In this document: one piece after another, positions 23,594 through 24,376 of the stretch
Layout: every line of letters starts with the position of its first letter
Position numbering within the stretch: the stretch's first letter is position 1
Assembly: GCA_002317325.1 (NCBI GenBank)
Contig: DCJB01000036.1
Coordinates: forward strand, 1-24,376
From: Bacteroidales bacterium UBA1711
Lineage (GTDB): Bacteria > Bacteroidota > Bacteroidia > Bacteroidales > P3
Direction: 5' to 3'
Length of the DNA stretch: 24,376 bases
The notes under the pieces: model-generated
Database searches by the model: none
Told to the model about the DNA's origin: nothing
The model's input: the letters and a program-made list of their open reading frames with translations, nothing else
Made by a program: the position numbers and the translations under genes

Positions 23594-24376
23594 TCAGTGT
23601 TTGAGCAGTTTGTCGATATTAATCTTTTTATTCTTGCGTTCGAAGATGAGCAGTTCGGCCACCAAGCAGAGCAACGCGAAGCCGAGGGGGTACTGGTAGC
23701 GGCTCTCATATTCGGAGAAGACGGACTCGCCGTAGTTCTCCTTCTCGAGCGACTCAATCAGGTGCGTAATCTCCTGCACCCCGCTGTTGATGTTGGTGGC
23801 CCTCACATAGACGCCCTTGCCCGCATGGGCGATGGCGGTGAGGGTGGCCTCGTCGAGGCGGGTGGTGACGGTGTTGCCGCGCTGGTCCTTCTTGTAGCCC
23901 CGGGCGCGTCCGCCCGCATAGTCGGGGATGGGCGAGCCCTCGGGCAGCCCCATGCCGATGGTGCAGACCCGCACCCCCTCGCCCGCGGCTTCGCGGGCGG
24001 CGGCTTCGGCGTCGTCCTCAAAGTTCTCACCGTCGGAGATGACCACGATGGCCCGTCCCTGGTTCTTCTTCCATTCGCGGTCGGGGTCGCCGTAGCCGAA
24101 GGTCTCCATGGCTTTGCCGATAGCGTCGCCGATAGCCGTACCCTGCACGCTGATGAGGCCGCAGTCAATCTGGTCGAGAAATAGTTTCACGGCGCTGTAG
24201 TCGTTGGTGAGTGGCATCTGCACATAGCTGCTCCCCGCGAAGACCACCAACGACACGCGGTCGCTGCCGAGAGAGGAGAGGAGGTTGCTGACAATGCGTT
24301 TGCTGCGTTCCAGCCGGTTGGGCTGGATGTCCTCCGCCATCATGCTGTTGGAAATGTCGAGGCAGACGGCGATGTC
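23594..24376 (-). CDS. batB: BatB, membrane-anchored VWA protein, 5' end outside window
   Basis: The frame is open to the right edge, giving 260 residues of the C-terminal part. It begins at the VWA metal-binding site: DISNSM (DxSxS motif) is encoded at 24345-24358. GTAIGDAIGKA and VVISDGENFEDDAE follow as the second and third MIDAS elements. The C-terminus has a membrane helix (YPLGFALLCLVAELLIFE) and a Lys-rich tail. A nearby in-frame ATG at 24343 is not the start because it lies after the metal site. Position directly upstream of batC indicates BatB rather than BatA. The missing N-terminus should carry one or two membrane helices. Confidence 0.9.
   Translation of the reverse strand, partial: DIAVCLDISNSMMAEDIQPNRLERSKRIVSNLLSSLGSDRVSLVVFAGSSYVQMPLTNDYSAVKLFLDQIDCGLISVQGTAIGDAIGKAMETFGYGDPDREWKKNQGRAIVVISDGENFEDDAEAAAREAAGEGVRVCTIGMGLPEGSPIPDYAGGRARGYKKDQRGNTVTTRLDEATLTAIAHAGKGVYVRATNINSGVQEITHLIESLEKENYGESVFSEYESRYQYPLGFALLCLVAELLIFERKNKKINIDKLLKH

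Noticed and set aside
22853..24184. Long open frame (443 codons) on the plus strand opposite batC and batB
   Set aside because: It is Leu/Val/Gly-rich low complexity, mirrored from the Gln/Lys-rich BatC tail and the VWA domain.

Overview
The window looks like a chromosomal segment of a fairly GC-rich member of the Bacteroidota, most likely order Bacteroidales. The evidence is family content (DUF1599, DUF4293, a DoxX/MauE-type protein, the Bat aerotolerance genes, a gingipain-family C25 peptidase with a type IX secretion C-terminal domain), the absence of Shine-Dalgarno sequences, and three exact copies of the Bacteroidota -7 promoter box (TATCTTTG). No rRNA, tRNA, CRISPR array, prophage or intact mobile element was seen. 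Species cannot be named from the sequence alone.

Layout. (1) 1-635, minus: 5' part of a secreted beta-propeller-like protein that continues outside the window. (2) 907-2614, minus: folP followed by cdaA, a folate-synthesis and c-di-AMP-synthesis pair. (3) 2788-14315, plus: an unbroken array of DUF1599, DoxX-like, DUF4293, tsaE, rsfS, ftsH, cdsA, a 21-residue membrane peptide ORF, psd, an RluA-type pseudouridine synthase and a large C25 peptidase, closed by a clear rho-independent terminator. (4) 14594-17665, plus: a short-form arginine decarboxylase-like enzyme and two tandem paralogous lipoproteins, closed by a second strong hairpin. (5) 17666-18334: gene-poor and full of inverted and direct repeats, ending in the 3' remnant of a transposase gene. 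(6) 18335-24376, minus: in transcription order batB (partial), batC, batD, batE, a WG-repeat protein and an RseC-family membrane protein.

How the genes fit together. The plus-strand array joins tRNA and ribosome functions (tsaE, rsfS, pseudouridine synthase), membrane protein quality control (ftsH) and phospholipid synthesis (cdsA, psd); CdsA product feeds phosphatidylserine synthesis, and Psd turns phosphatidylserine into phosphatidylethanolamine. The C25 peptidase at its end, and probably the protein at 1-635, are exported cell-envelope proteins. The minus-strand Bat cluster encodes a membrane-anchored VWA/TPR complex to which two more envelope proteins have been added.

No large unknown defence or mobile system is visible. 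The least explained parts are the structured 17.7-18.2 kb intergenic region, the 21-codon ORF between cdsA and psd, the lipoprotein pair with a C-terminal membrane helix, and the WG-repeat gene attached to the bat operon.
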